Shown here: piece after piece, positions 26,543-36,151 of the stretch
How the letters are laid out: each line of letters opens with the position of its first letter
Numbering within the stretch: position 1 is the first letter of the stretch
Origin: an uncultured Flavobacteriaceae bacterium
GTDB taxonomy: Bacteria; Bacteroidota; Bacteroidia; Flavobacteriales; Flavobacteriaceae
DNA: 64,000 nucleotides
Direction: 5' to 3'
NCBI GenBank assembly: GCA_905479625.1
Contig: CAJQNF010000045.1
Span: forward strand, 1-64,000
Translations under genes and position numbers: made by a program
The notes under the pieces: generated by a model
The model's database searches: none
The model's input: only the letters and a program-made list of their open reading frames with translations
Told to the model about the DNA's origin: nothing

Positions 26543-26558
26543 TGTTTCACGTGAAACA
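26543..26558. other. parS site 1 (ParB-binding centromere-like site)
   Basis: TGTTTCACGTGAAACA is a perfect 16-bp palindrome identical to the classical bacterial parS consensus. It sits in the 36-bp gap between ybeY and mnmG. parS sites recruit ParB for chromosome segregation and usually cluster near the replication origin. Confidence 0.93.
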
Positions 26559-26564
26559 ATTGGT

Positions 26565-28439
26565 ATGAATTTATTTGAATCTACTTATGATGTTATAGTT
26601 GTTGGGGGTGGTCATGCAGGAAGTGAAGCAGCTGCTGCAGCCGCCAATCTTGGCAGCAGCACCTTACTCATTACTATGAGCCTGCAAAATATTGCTCAAA
26701 TGAGTTGTAATCCGGCAATGGGGGGAATTGCAAAGGGTCAGATTGTTAGAGAAATAGATGCGATAGGTGGTTACAGTGGTATAATTACCGATAAGACAGC
26801 GATTCAGTTTAAGATGCTGAATAAATCTAAGGGCCCTGCGATGTGGAGTCCAAGGGCTCAGAGTGACAGAATGAGATTTGCTGAAGAATGGAGAATGCAT
26901 CTGGAACAAACGGAAAATCTTGACATGTTTCAGGACTCTGTAAATGGACTCCTTTTTGAGGGGGATAAGATTGTCGGGGTTAAAACACTGTTGGGTCTTG
27001 AGATATATGGAAGGACAGTAATTGTTACTGCTGGTACCTTTTTAAATGGTAAGATTCACATTGGAGAGAAAACCTTTGGAGGAGGAAGAGCAGGTGAAGG
27101 GGCCTCAACAGGAATCACTGAAGATTTAGTGGCCAGGGGTTTTGAGGCAGGAAGAATGAAAACGGGAACTCCGCCACGAGTGGACGCTCGCTCGCTAGAT
27201 TTTTCCAAGATGATTGAACAGCCAGGTGATGAAATAACATCGAAATTTTCCTATACGAATACGAAGAATTTAACGGAGCAGAGGTCCTGTTATATGTCTT
27301 ACACATCTCCTGAAGTGCACGAATTATTGCGTCAAGGATTTGAGAATTCACCAATGTATACCGGAAGAATAAAAGGGATTGGTCCAAGGTACTGTCCTTC
27401 TATTGAAGATAAGATAGATAGATTTGCATCTAAAGACAGACACCAAATATTTGTAGAACCTGAAGGATGGCATACAACTGAAATTTATGTCAATGGCTTT
27501 TCCACATCCTTACCTCATGATGTTCAATATAAGGCCTTGAAAAAAGTTGCTGGATTTGAGAATGTCAAGTTTTTAAGGTTTGGCTATGCGATAGAATACG
27601 ATTTTTTTCCTCCAACACAATTGCAACACAGCTTGGAGACAAAGCTGATTAAGAACCTTTATTTTGCTGGGCAGATTAATGGTACAACGGGATATGAGGA
27701 AGCAGCGGCTCAAGGCTTAATGGCAGGAATTAATGCGGCGCTGAGTATAAAAGGGGAGGAACCTTTTATTTTGAAAAGAGACGAAGCTTATATTGGGGTC
27801 TTGATTGATGACCTTATTACCAAAGGTACCGAGGAGCCATATAGAATGTTTACTTCAAGAGCTGAATACAGAACCTTGTTGAGACAGGATAATGCAGATT
27901 TGAGATTAACGCCTCGATCTTATGCGATTGGTTTGGCTTCAAGAGACAGAATGAACAAGGTGCTTGAGAAACAGGAAAAAACGGATTTATTTATAAAGTT
28001 TTTAAAAGAGACGAGTATAAAGCCGGAAGACGTAAACGATATTTTGAATGAAAAGGATTCTGCTGCAGTGAGCCAGTCAATGAAGATGTTTAAAATAGCG
28101 TCAAGACCGCAATTGAATTTTAATGATGTCAAGCGTTTTCCAAAAGTTAAGGAGTTTATTTTGGAGCATGAGATTGATGATGATGTCGTTGAGCAAACAG
28201 AAATTCATGTAAAATATTCCGGCTATATTGAAAAAGAAAAGAACTCTGCGGATAAATTACAGCGTCTGGAGAATATAAAAATCCCTTTAAACTTCAACTA
28301 TCAAAAGATACATTCCATTTCTTATGAAGCAAGGGAGAAGCTTAGTAAAATTCAACCGGCTACCATATCTCAGGCCAGCAGGATCTCAGGGGTTTCGCCA
28401 AGTGATGTTTCGGTTTTACTAGTTTATATGGGTCGCTAA
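26565..28439 (+). CDS. mnmG: tRNA uridine 5-carboxymethylaminomethyl modification enzyme MnmG (GidA)
   Basis: The 624-residue protein is full length. It starts with the FAD-binding motif VVGGGHAGSEAA, followed by MSCNPAMGGIAKGQIVREID. Further landmarks are GTFLNGKIHIGEKTFGGGRAGE, GPRYCPSIEDKI (catalytic-region Cys), and the C-terminal ATISQASRISGVSPSDVSVLLVY. With MnmE it installs cmnm5 groups on the wobble uridine of tRNAs. In many bacteria gidA lies near the origin, consistent with the flanking parS sites. Confidence 0.97.
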   Translation: MNLFESTYDVIVVGGGHAGSEAAAAAANLGSSTLLITMSLQNIAQMSCNPAMGGIAKGQIVREIDAIGGYSGIITDKTAIQFKMLNKSKGPAMWSPRAQSDRMRFAEEWRMHLEQTENLDMFQDSVNGLLFEGDKIVGVKTLLGLEIYGRTVIVTAGTFLNGKIHIGEKTFGGGRAGEGASTGITEDLVARGFEAGRMKTGTPPRVDARSLDFSKMIEQPGDEITSKFSYTNTKNLTEQRSCYMSYTSPEVHELLRQGFENSPMYTGRIKGIGPRYCPSIEDKIDRFASKDRHQIFVEPEGWHTTEIYVNGFSTSLPHDVQYKALKKVAGFENVKFLRFGYAIEYDFFPPTQLQHSLETKLIKNLYFAGQINGTTGYEEAAAQGLMAGINAALSIKGEEPFILKRDEAYIGVLIDDLITKGTEEPYRMFTSRAEYRTLLRQDNADLRLTPRSYAIGLASRDRMNKVLEKQEKTDLFIKFLKETSIKPEDVNDILNEKDSAAVSQSMKMFKIASRPQLNFNDVKRFPKVKEFILEHEIDDDVVEQTEIHVKYSGYIEKEKNSADKLQRLENIKIPLNFNYQKIHSISYEAREKLSKIQPATISQASRISGVSPSDVSVLLVYMGR

Positions 28440-28452
28440 TTAATTCTTATCA

Positions 28453-29367
28453 ATGAATCACGATATGACGCAAACCGAAAAGGATTATAAAGAGCCTTAT
28501 GAAAACACGGAAGTGCTAAAGCCATTTTTAACTTGCATTGATCACACTGTTTCACGTGAAACCTTTTCGCTTCTTTTAGACCCTGCAACAGATCTACTGA
28601 TTACTTTTCCACGCCCTAGGCAGGAGGACCTCCCTTCTTATTATGAGAGTGAGGCGTATATTTCACATACAGATTCCAAGCGAACGCTGATGGACAAAGT
28701 ATACCAGCTCATCAAGAATTATTCTTTAAAGAGAAAATTAAAATTGATCAATAAGCTCATTGGGAACAAAGGGCATCTGTTGGATATAGGTTGTGGAACC
28801 GGAGATTTATTGTCAGTGTGTGAAAAAGATGGTTGGCAGATATCAGGGACAGAGCCAAATATAAAAGCACGTGAACTTGCCCTAAACAAAATTTCTTCCA
28901 AGGAAAGAATTAAAGCAGATTTGAACGAGTTTTCTGATGGGGATGCTGGCAACTTCGATATCATTACCATGTGGCATGTATTAGAACACGTTCCTAATTT
29001 GTTGGAATATATTGAAAAGTTAAAGGAGCTGCTTACTCAAGACGGATATTTAATTGTTGCGGTGCCAAATTTTAAAAGCTATGATGCAGTTCATTATAAA
29101 GAATTTTGGGCAGCCTACGATGTGCCAAGACATCTATGGCATTTTAGCGAAAAATCAATTAGGCATATTTTTGGCCAACATGATTTTGATGTAGTTGAGA
29201 CGCGGCCATTGATTTTTGATTCTTTTTATGTTAGTCTTCTTTCTGAAAAATATAAGACAGGTAAATCAAATTTGATTTCCGGATGTATAACAGGATTGAC
29301 CTCGAATATAAAGGCAAGACATACGGGAGAGTACTCTTCTAAGATTTATCTGCTAAAGAAACGGTAA
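28453..29367 (+). CDS. Class I SAM-dependent methyltransferase
   Basis: The 304-residue protein has a methyltransferase type 11/23 domain: motif I HLLDIGCGTGDLLSV (about residue 110), NFDIITMWHVLEHVPNLLEYIE (motif IV region) and LLTQDGYLIVAVPNF. The preceding 85 residues are a conserved N-terminal extension. The substrate is unknown. Its codons for T-V-S-R-E-T contain the second parS site. It follows mnmG by 13 bp. A second ATG at 28465 is possible. Confidence 0.88.
   Translation: MNHDMTQTEKDYKEPYENTEVLKPFLTCIDHTVSRETFSLLLDPATDLLITFPRPRQEDLPSYYESEAYISHTDSKRTLMDKVYQLIKNYSLKRKLKLINKLIGNKGHLLDIGCGTGDLLSVCEKDGWQISGTEPNIKARELALNKISSKERIKADLNEFSDGDAGNFDIITMWHVLEHVPNLLEYIEKLKELLTQDGYLIVAVPNFKSYDAVHYKEFWAAYDVPRHLWHFSEKSIRHIFGQHDFDVVETRPLIFDSFYVSLLSEKYKTGKSNLISGCITGLTSNIKARHTGEYSSKIYLLKKR
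28548..28563. other. parS site 2, inside a coding sequence
   Basis: TGTTTCACGTGAAACC matches the parS consensus at 15 of 16 positions and retains the TTTCACGTGAAA core. It lies within the methyltransferase gene, 2.0 kb from parS site 1. Confidence 0.88.
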
Positions 29368-29551
29368 AATCCATTTTAAGCCATTTTAAGAGACTTTATT
29401 ATTTTTTAGGACAACCAACAAGGAAGGCTGCGAGATAAAAGACAATAAAAAGCGTAACAGCTGCCATTTCTATAAGACAATTTTATAATCCAATAATTTT
29501 CATAAAAAATACTTATGCTTTGGGAAAGTCTAATAATTGAAAGTTTTTTTA

Positions 29552-29580
29552 TTGTTAATCGAATCATTATTTTACATTTG
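29552..29580 (+). promoter_or_regulatory. Promoter of the ompH-like gene
   Basis: TTG at 29552-29554 and TACATTTG at 29573-29580 are separated by 18 bp. This is a near-ideal Bacteroidota TTG/TAnnTTTG promoter. It lies 26 bp before the start codon. Confidence 0.75.
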
Positions 29581-29606
29581 CCACACTAAATCAAAAATTA
29601 ATTAGG

Positions 29607-30170
29607 ATGAAAAAATTAGCACTAGTATTTTCTTTAATGTTGTTGGTAGCGTCTTGTACTCAGGTAAAGATTGCTTATGTAGATGTAGAGGAGATATTGA
29701 AGGAATACGATGGAGCGATACAAGCTGAAGAAGAGATGAAAGCTCAATCTCAGCAGATCTCTCAACAATTGGATCAGATAGCATTGCCTTTGCAACAAAA
29801 GATTCAGGAGTATCAACAAAATAAAGACAACCTTTCTGCTTCAGCAAGACAAAAGAAAGAAGCTGAATTAATGCAGGAACAACAATCCTTTCAGCAACAA
29901 CAACAAATGGCACAACAGCAAGTTCAAGCTGAAGGTCAGAGAATGTTTGAAAAGATCAATACTGATATTGAAGAATTCCTAGCCGATTATGGCCAATCAA
30001 AAGGATACACATATATTCTTGGATCTTCGATGCAGACAAAAAGTGTGTTATATGGAGAAGCGTCTCTAAACATCACCGATGAAGTAATCGATGCTTTAAA
30101 TATCAATTACGAAAGTGAAGCCCCTGCAGAAGAAACAAGCACAACTGAAGAACCTGCACCAGTGAATTAA
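29607..30170 (+). CDS. OmpH/Skp-like lipoprotein chaperone
   Basis: The 187-residue protein has a lipoprotein signal (LVASC, Cys17), then KIAYVDVEEILKEYDG, the typical start of the OmpH/Skp family. A long Gln/Glu-rich coiled coil spans about residues 35-115 and is followed by the conserved YGQSKGYTYILGSS. It probably helps carry outer-membrane proteins across the periplasm. A Pro/Thr/Glu-rich tail ends the protein. It has its own promoter and terminator, so it is monocistronic. Confidence 0.88.
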   Translation: MKKLALVFSLMLLVASCTQVKIAYVDVEEILKEYDGAIQAEEEMKAQSQQISQQLDQIALPLQQKIQEYQQNKDNLSASARQKKEAELMQEQQSFQQQQQMAQQQVQAEGQRMFEKINTDIEEFLADYGQSKGYTYILGSSMQTKSVLYGEASLNITDEVIDALNINYESEAPAEETSTTEEPAPVN

Positions 30171-30196
30171 TTCATTGATTTCAAAAAATATTAAAG

Positions 30197-30221
30197 AGCC
30201 CTGCACTGCAGGGCTTTTTTT
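30197..30221 (+). terminator. Intrinsic terminator after the ompH-like gene
   Basis: Inverted repeat AGCCCTGCA / TGCAGGGCT followed by a run of seven T. Confidence 0.9.
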
Positions 30222-30408
30222 ATGCTTTATTTTTTTGCTTGTTATTTTTTGACCCATATAATTTTTTTGTCTTTCCTGCGTTATTAACACACTGTTGATA
30301 AGTTGCTCATTATAGAAATGTAACTCTTTCGAAAGCGATTTGAAACAGTAATCATTTCGCTCTAAGCAATTAAATAATTGAAATACAAATAATTATAAGT
30401 CACAAATT

Positions 30409-33312
30409 ATGAAAAGGGGATTCATCTTAGTTTTTTTTCTAGCCTGTTTTTTACAGGTTGCTGGTCAATCAACTGGTAAGTATCAAATTAAATTTTTGGA
30501 AGTTAATAAGAAGAACTCAGACAATGGTGTTGCCATTTTAGATGAGAACAAACTAATTTTTACTTCAGCTGATCACAAAGTTACGACAGCTAAGAAAAAT
30601 TATAATCCAAGAAAAGACCTCTATAAAGGGGACATTAATTTTGATGGAGAAATCAAAAATGTAAAAAGGGTAACAAAAGATATCAATAAAAGAGTTAACC
30701 AGACTGGAGTAACTTATTCCAATGATGGAAGAACAGTTTATTTCAGCAGAAACAAATACAAGAAGAAATTAAAAAAGCAGAATAAACCGAAAAACAAGAG
30801 GTTACTTTTATATAAGGCTGATGTTGCGGCTGATGGAAGTTGGACAAATATTAAAAAACTTCCCTTTAATAAAAAGAAAGCATCAACGGGATATCCGGTA
30901 CTAAATCCAGATAACACTCAGTTGTACTTTGTTTCGGACCGCTTGCCTTCAAAAGGCAATACGGATATTTTTGTGGTTGATATTTTAAAAGAAGGAGAAT
31001 TTAGTAATCCTCGTAACCTTGGATCTTTTGTAAATACGGAAGGGAATGAAACAACCCCTTTCATTAGTGAAGAAAACATACTGTACTTTTCATCAGATGG
31101 TCATGAGGGTCAAGGGAAACTAGATGTTTTCGCTGTTGAGGTATTTGATAATGCAACTTCAGAAGTCTATGAATTGGCTTCTCCTATAAATAGTATCAAT
31201 GATGATTATGCTTATATCGTTAATAAGGATAATAATCAGGGATTTTTCACTTCTAATAGATTACAAGGAGATGGTTTTAATGACCTTTACTCTTTTACTC
31301 TTGAAGAAGATGTTCGACCAGGTGATTGTTTTATTACTGTTGATGGTAAAGTAAGAGACAGAGATTCTTATAAAGCTATTTCTGGGGCAACGGTTGACCT
31401 TTATTCAATAGACGGAAGTTTGTTAGAATCTGTTGCAACTTATAGTGATGGTACTTATCAGTTCACTGTTTCATGTGCCAAGGAATACGAATTGATCGCA
31501 TCGAACCCTAATTATCTCAATGACAAAAAACGTATAGAGATACTTGAAGAGAACTATCATACTGCCTTACATACGAATTTGAATCTAAGCAAAATTGAAA
31601 AGCCAGTAGTTAATAAAATGTCACCAATTTATTATGAATTCGATGCTGCAAATATCACTCAGGAAGCGGCAGAAGAAATGGATAAGATTGCCGATATCAT
31701 GAAGGAGAATGAGAACCTCATTATAGAAGCTTCATCATTTACTGATTCACGAGGATCAAATGCTTATAACATTCAGCTTTCAAAAAGACGAGCTAAAGCA
31801 GCTGTTGAATACCTTAAATCAAAAGGTATTGACGAAAAAAGAATCAAATCTAAAGGATATGGTGAAGACAAGTTGATCAACCAATGTGTTAATGGAGTGG
31901 AGTGTAAGGATGAGTCACATCAGATGAATAGAAGGACAGAATTCAATTTCAAGAATATCCCAGCAGATGTTAAGAAAAAGAAAACAAGTTCTACTAAAAC
32001 CAAGGTAGCGATTCAAACCAAAAAAACAGTTGTACCTGTTGCCACAAAGTCTCATAAAGTTGAAGAGATGGAGCCAGTTGAAAAGGTAGCCCTTAGCGAA
32101 GTTAAAGAATTACCGAGGTCCAACAAGATTCATGAAGTATCTGAGACAGTTGCTTTGGAGGAGGTTAGTACTATTGAAAGTGCCAAGATTGAGACCGTTA
32201 AGGTTGCCGCCACGGATCATCAAATAAGCACTCCAGCTATTCCAGTGGAAAGCTTGAAATTAACTCCTGTAGTTCAGGTTGAGAAAGAAATTTCAACTCC
32301 TACTGTAGTCGTTGCAGAAAATATTATTGAAGAGAAACCTGCAGTAAAAGAAGAAAAAATTGCAGAAAACAAAAGTGAAGAAATAGAAAACAAAAGTGGG
32401 AAAATTGAAGAGAAGGCAGTAGTTGCTATGTCGACTCAACTTAAAGAAGAAACAAATAAGAAAGAAGTTAAAGAAGCTGTGATTATCAATTATAACTCAA
32501 CCATTGTTGCAACCAACCCTGAGAGTAACAAAGTGTTGAATTATATAGGTACCGAAAAAGTAAAAATGATAGAACAGTTATCAGCACTGGAATCAAAATA
32601 TGAAGAAGCGATTCCTCAATATCCTAAACTTTCGGATTCACTAAAGGTGCATAGAGATAAAATTGCAGCGATTATTGTGAATGCTGAGGAACTTCAAGAA
32701 ACAGGTTGGTCCAATATTATTGAATATAAAAACAATGTACTTCATTATAAGAAAAAATACCGTGATCTTATGGTAAGTAATGGTAGAAGTGCTATGTCAG
32801 GATCATCGTCAAGAAGAGACAGACAATTAGCTCATACGCCAATTGAGGCAAGCCAAAATGATGTTGCTCAAGTTGAAAAAGTGACACCAAAGGTTGCAGA
32901 AATGGAAGAGAACCTTAGTGTTGACAATGTAGAGATCACAGCCATGAAAATGAATGGAAATGGAAAATATCAGAAAACGAATAGTGCCAATAAAACTGAT
33001 TTGATCAAGGTATCCTTTAAATTAAAGAGTAATGAAAATGTAGGTTCGGGAAGAAAGGAAGCGCATTTGGTATTACAGAATCCTGAAGGAAACGTTGAAG
33101 AAGCGAAGGGAATATTTAAGATGAAAAATGGAGATAAAGAATCGAAGTATACGGATCATGCCATTATCAATTACAATAATCACGATGTAGATGTTACCAT
33201 GTTTATCCAAAGAAAGGGACAAAATTATCAGAAAGGTGTATATCCTGTGAAAGTGTTTCTTGAAGGAGAGTTAATGACGGTAACTAAATTAGATTTACAG
33301 AACTCTTTTTAG
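30409..33312 (+). CDS. OmpA-family protein with PD40 propeller and long C-terminal extension
   Basis: The 967-residue protein has a signal peptide (cut near VAGQ). Residues 40-300 contain WD40/PD40-like repeats (TGVTYSNDGRTVYFSRN, YPVLNPDNTQLYFVSDR, TPFISEENILYFSSDG). A carboxypeptidase-regulatory-like domain follows (about 305-395), then an OmpA peptidoglycan-binding domain (about 400-510: IYYEFDAANITQEA, NIQLSKRRAKAAVEYLKSKGI, NRRTEFNF). The order propeller, CRD, OmpA resembles PorE-type proteins. Unlike those, it continues for about 450 residues with a Lys/Glu/Val-rich low-complexity region and a final beta-rich domain (about 840-967). It probably links the outer membrane to peptidoglycan. 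Confidence 0.85.
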   Translation: MKRGFILVFFLACFLQVAGQSTGKYQIKFLEVNKKNSDNGVAILDENKLIFTSADHKVTTAKKNYNPRKDLYKGDINFDGEIKNVKRVTKDINKRVNQTGVTYSNDGRTVYFSRNKYKKKLKKQNKPKNKRLLLYKADVAADGSWTNIKKLPFNKKKASTGYPVLNPDNTQLYFVSDRLPSKGNTDIFVVDILKEGEFSNPRNLGSFVNTEGNETTPFISEENILYFSSDGHEGQGKLDVFAVEVFDNATSEVYELASPINSINDDYAYIVNKDNNQGFFTSNRLQGDGFNDLYSFTLEEDVRPGDCFITVDGKVRDRDSYKAISGATVDLYSIDGSLLESVATYSDGTYQFTVSCAKEYELIASNPNYLNDKKRIEILEENYHTALHTNLNLSKIEKPVVNKMSPIYYEFDAANITQEAAEEMDKIADIMKENENLIIEASSFTDSRGSNAYNIQLSKRRAKAAVEYLKSKGIDEKRIKSKGYGEDKLINQCVNGVECKDESHQMNRRTEFNFKNIPADVKKKKTSSTKTKVAIQTKKTVVPVATKSHKVEEMEPVEKVALSEVKELPRSNKIHEVSETVALEEVSTIESAKIETVKVAATDHQISTPAIPVESLKLTPVVQVEKEISTPTVVVAENIIEEKPAVKEEKIAENKSEEIENKSGKIEEKAVVAMSTQLKEETNKKEVKEAVIINYNSTIVATNPESNKVLNYIGTEKVKMIEQLSALESKYEEAIPQYPKLSDSLKVHRDKIAAIIVNAEELQETGWSNIIEYKNNVLHYKKKYRDLMVSNGRSAMSGSSSRRDRQLAHTPIEASQNDVAQVEKVTPKVAEMEENLSVDNVEITAMKMNGNGKYQKTNSANKTDLIKVSFKLKSNENVGSGRKEAHLVLQNPEGNVEEAKGIFKMKNGDKESKYTDHAIINYNNHDVDVTMFIQRKGQNYQKGVYPVKVFLEGELMTVTKLDLQNSF

Positions 33313-33701
33313 ATCAGTTCAAGCATAAATATACCTATAACGGTTAGCATAAAATATACCGTAATATTCATAGCCCCGGAGTAATCCTGGGCTATTCTTT
33401 GTCCGGTCATTAACAATAACAATGTAAATGAAACGGCGATCATCCCCCATAAAACCACCTCTGTTTTGCCATTTTGTAATAAACTGTACAATCCTATCGT
33501 ATTCAATCCGACACATACTAATTCCAACAGGATAACTAAAAGTATGGCGGCAGGAACATGATTTTTTAGAAAGGACCTTTTGAAATGTTCCTTGTAATAG
33601 GTTTTACAGTTTTTCCATTGGATGGTTTTTTCAACAATAGAGTAGACAAAACTTAATGTGAGGTAACAAACGATTAATGAAACGGCCAGGTGTTGATTCA
33701 T
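33309..33701 (-). CDS. Small four-helix membrane protein, unknown
   Basis: From the ATG at 33701 the protein has 130 residues with four hydrophobic segments (about residues 3-20, 48-72, 80-98 and 110-130). The layout is similar to DoxX-like proteins, but I see no diagnostic motif. The open frame extends to 33767, but a TAnnTTTG element at 33725-33732 lies inside that extension, so the internal ATG is chosen. Its last bases overlap the end of the convergent OmpA-family gene by 4 bp. Confidence 0.65.
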   Translation of the reverse strand: MNQHLAVSLIVCYLTLSFVYSIVEKTIQWKNCKTYYKEHFKRSFLKNHVPAAILLVILLELVCVGLNTIGLYSLLQNGKTEVVLWGMIAVSFTLLLLMTGQRIAQDYSGAMNITVYFMLTVIGIFMLELI

Positions 33702-33724
33702 AAAGCTATTTTTCTGATACAAGG

Positions 33725-33732
33725 CAAAAATA
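33725..33732 (-). promoter_or_regulatory. -7 promoter element of the small membrane protein gene
   Basis: On the minus strand this reads TATTTTTG, matching TAnnTTTG, 23 bp before the ATG at 33701. Confidence 0.45.
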
Positions 33733-33776
33733 ATTCGAATAGGACTATTATCGGCATCTTTTTTCATGGAAATAAA

Positions 33777-33784
33777 TATCTTTG
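33777..33784 (+). promoter_or_regulatory. -7 promoter element of porZ
   Basis: TATCTTTG matches TAnnTTTG, 15 bp before the ATG at 33800. It overlaps a TTG that would otherwise extend the protein by six residues. Confidence 0.5.
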
Positions 33785-33799
33785 AGCAAAATCTATTTT

Positions 33800-36139
33800 A
33801 TGTCTCTTTTTGCTAAAAAAGACTTTTTCACTTTTTTGTTCATACTTGTACTTTCTCAGCCATTGCTAGCACAAACTGATTTTAGCAATTCATGGGAGGA
33901 TTTCTTTTCATACAATAACGTGAAGGATTTTATCATTACAGACAAGAGAATCTATGCTGTAGCTGATAATGCCGCATTTATATATAATATTGAAACGGGT
34001 GATATGCAGAAAATTTCTTCTGTTCACGGTTTATCAGGAAAGGAAACAACAAGCCTTCATTTTAGCCCTGCAACAAACCGATTCATTATAGGCTATCAAA
34101 CTGGCTTGTTAGAAATTATAGATGACAATGGTAAAATAACAGTGGCAAATGATATTGAAAGATTCGACATCACTGGACAAAAACAAATCAATGACATCAA
34201 TGAATATAACGGGAAATTATATTTGTCTACCCCCTTTGGAATCGTTGTTTATGACATTGAAAATCTAAATTTTGGGGACACTTATTATATAGACGAGAAT
34301 TCCAATCCGGTATTTGTTAATGAAAGTATCGTTCATGAAGAAACGATCTTCGCCGTCAGTCAGAAGGGTATCTACTCAGCTGATATCAATGATCCCAACC
34401 TTATTGATTTTAATAATTGGCTTCAACCTGAAGGCGAATTACGGGGTGATTTTAAATCCATTTCAGTTCTTGCAGATCGAATCTATACCTGTAGATCAAA
34501 TATGTTATATGAACTTGAAGGAATAGACAGATTGAGCCAGAAAGGTAACTATAACAGCAGCATCCTAAAATTAAGATCTTCTGAACAATTGATGTCTGTG
34601 ACGCTTAATAAGTCTGCCTTCATTGTCGATAAAGATTTATCGCTAATTTATGAAGCACAAGCTTTAGGAGCCTATGATTTTGAATTAAATAATTCGTTTG
34701 CAAGGGCAGATCAGGTGTATTTAGCGACCAATAGTTTTGGGATCCTAAAAAAACAGTTTAGTGAGACGTCTTATCAGGAGATCCACCCACAAGGTCCTTC
34801 TTCGAATAAAGTTTTTTCGATTGAGGCAGCAAATAACAATCTATGGGTGGTATATGGGGGGTATAATTTATCATTTGATCCTCTTAATAAAAAATTCGGA
34901 TATTCTCATTATAATGGATCTTCGACTGCACCAACACTATGGGTAAATAAGGCCTATGACCCCTCATTTCCTGCTCAGGACCTTGTTCATATAACAATTG
35001 ATCCATCTGCAGATAACAAGGCCTACCTCAGCTCCTGGGGCAGCGGTATGATGGTTGTTGATCAAGACGAACCAGTTGTCATTTGGGATGACAGCAATAG
35101 TGGATTGGAAGATCTTTATCAGGATGGAGAACCCGAATCAAGTATCAGGGTGAATGGAGCCGCCTTTGACAACCGGGGGAATTTTTGGATTACCAATGCA
35201 TGGGTTCCAAATAAGCTAAAAAAGCTGGAAACTAATGGAAACTGGAAGGGCTTTGATTTGAGCTCGATCATTTCTGAACAAGTTGCCTTAGGGCTTACAG
35301 AATTAGCCATTGATAAAACGGGAAGTGTCTGGATAGGGTCAAGGAGAAATGGCGCATTGGTTTATAACGAATCGGGTGATAGAAAAAGGGCACTCGATAC
35401 CCAAGGCACTTCAGGGTCTTTGCCTGATTTGAATGTTAGAACTCTGGCTGTTGACAGGAATAATAGAATATGGATCGGAACACAAAAAGGGCTTGTTGTA
35501 TTTTCGGATGCAGAAAGCGTATTTGAACTAGATATTTATGATGCAGAACCTGTAATTATTGACGATAATGGGGTACCAAAAAAATTGTTGGGGGATCAAC
35601 CCGTTAATTCCATAGCCATAGACGGAGCAGAGAATAAATGGTTTGGTACAGATACAGGAGGAGCGTTGGGTACTAATCCGTCAGGAAGTCAGACCCTGTA
35701 TAATTTTAACAAAGATAATTCGCCTTTGCCTTCTAACAGTATATTAAAGATCAAGATCGACAATAGCACGGGTAAGGTGTATTTTGCCACAGATAAAGGA
35801 ATCGTTGCATTTAACAGTAATGTTGCTCCATATGGAGACGCCTTAGAGGAAGTATACGCTTATCCAAATCCGGTAAAAAAGGAACACGAATTTGTCACCA
35901 TAGATGGCAGAAACGAAACTCATTTGCCTAAAGGGACCAATGTAAAGATCCTTGATATTGCAGGCAGGCTGGTACACGAAACTAATGTAGATATTGGTCA
36001 GGAAACAGGAGGAGGAAAAGTAATTTGGAATAAGACCAACTTAAGAGGAAAAAAAGTGGCTTCAGGAGTATATATCGTGCTTTTGACCAGTCCGGATAAA
36101 TCAGAAACTGCTTCAACAAAAATTGCGGTTATCAATTAA
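33800..36139 (+). CDS. porZ: Type IX secretion system protein PorZ
   Basis: The 779-residue protein has a signal peptide (cut near LLAQT), then two beta-propeller regions (about residues 30-330 and 330-670) with repeats such as LAIDKTGSVWIGSRRNGALVY and LAVDRNNRIWIGTQKGLVVFS. It ends in a type A C-terminal sorting domain: AYPNPVKKEHEFVTI, VKILDIAGRLVHET and GVYIVLLTSPDKSETASTKIAV. PorZ is a surface component of the T9SS attachment complex that helps deliver the anionic lipopolysaccharide anchor. Its position directly before recO supports the call. Confidence 0.87.
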   Translation: MSLFAKKDFFTFLFILVLSQPLLAQTDFSNSWEDFFSYNNVKDFIITDKRIYAVADNAAFIYNIETGDMQKISSVHGLSGKETTSLHFSPATNRFIIGYQTGLLEIIDDNGKITVANDIERFDITGQKQINDINEYNGKLYLSTPFGIVVYDIENLNFGDTYYIDENSNPVFVNESIVHEETIFAVSQKGIYSADINDPNLIDFNNWLQPEGELRGDFKSISVLADRIYTCRSNMLYELEGIDRLSQKGNYNSSILKLRSSEQLMSVTLNKSAFIVDKDLSLIYEAQALGAYDFELNNSFARADQVYLATNSFGILKKQFSETSYQEIHPQGPSSNKVFSIEAANNNLWVVYGGYNLSFDPLNKKFGYSHYNGSSTAPTLWVNKAYDPSFPAQDLVHITIDPSADNKAYLSSWGSGMMVVDQDEPVVIWDDSNSGLEDLYQDGEPESSIRVNGAAFDNRGNFWITNAWVPNKLKKLETNGNWKGFDLSSIISEQVALGLTELAIDKTGSVWIGSRRNGALVYNESGDRKRALDTQGTSGSLPDLNVRTLAVDRNNRIWIGTQKGLVVFSDAESVFELDIYDAEPVIIDDNGVPKKLLGDQPVNSIAIDGAENKWFGTDTGGALGTNPSGSQTLYNFNKDNSPLPSNSILKIKIDNSTGKVYFATDKGIVAFNSNVAPYGDALEEVYAYPNPVKKEHEFVTIDGRNETHLPKGTNVKILDIAGRLVHETNVDIGQETGGGKVIWNKTNLRGKKVASGVYIVLLTSPDKSETASTKIAVIN

Positions 36140-36151
36140 TTTTTGAATCAT

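Noticed and set aside
28868-28875. CACGTGAA, a possible third parS
   Set aside because: The flanks break the palindrome (AAAGCACGTGAACT). Only half of the site is present, so it is a chance match.
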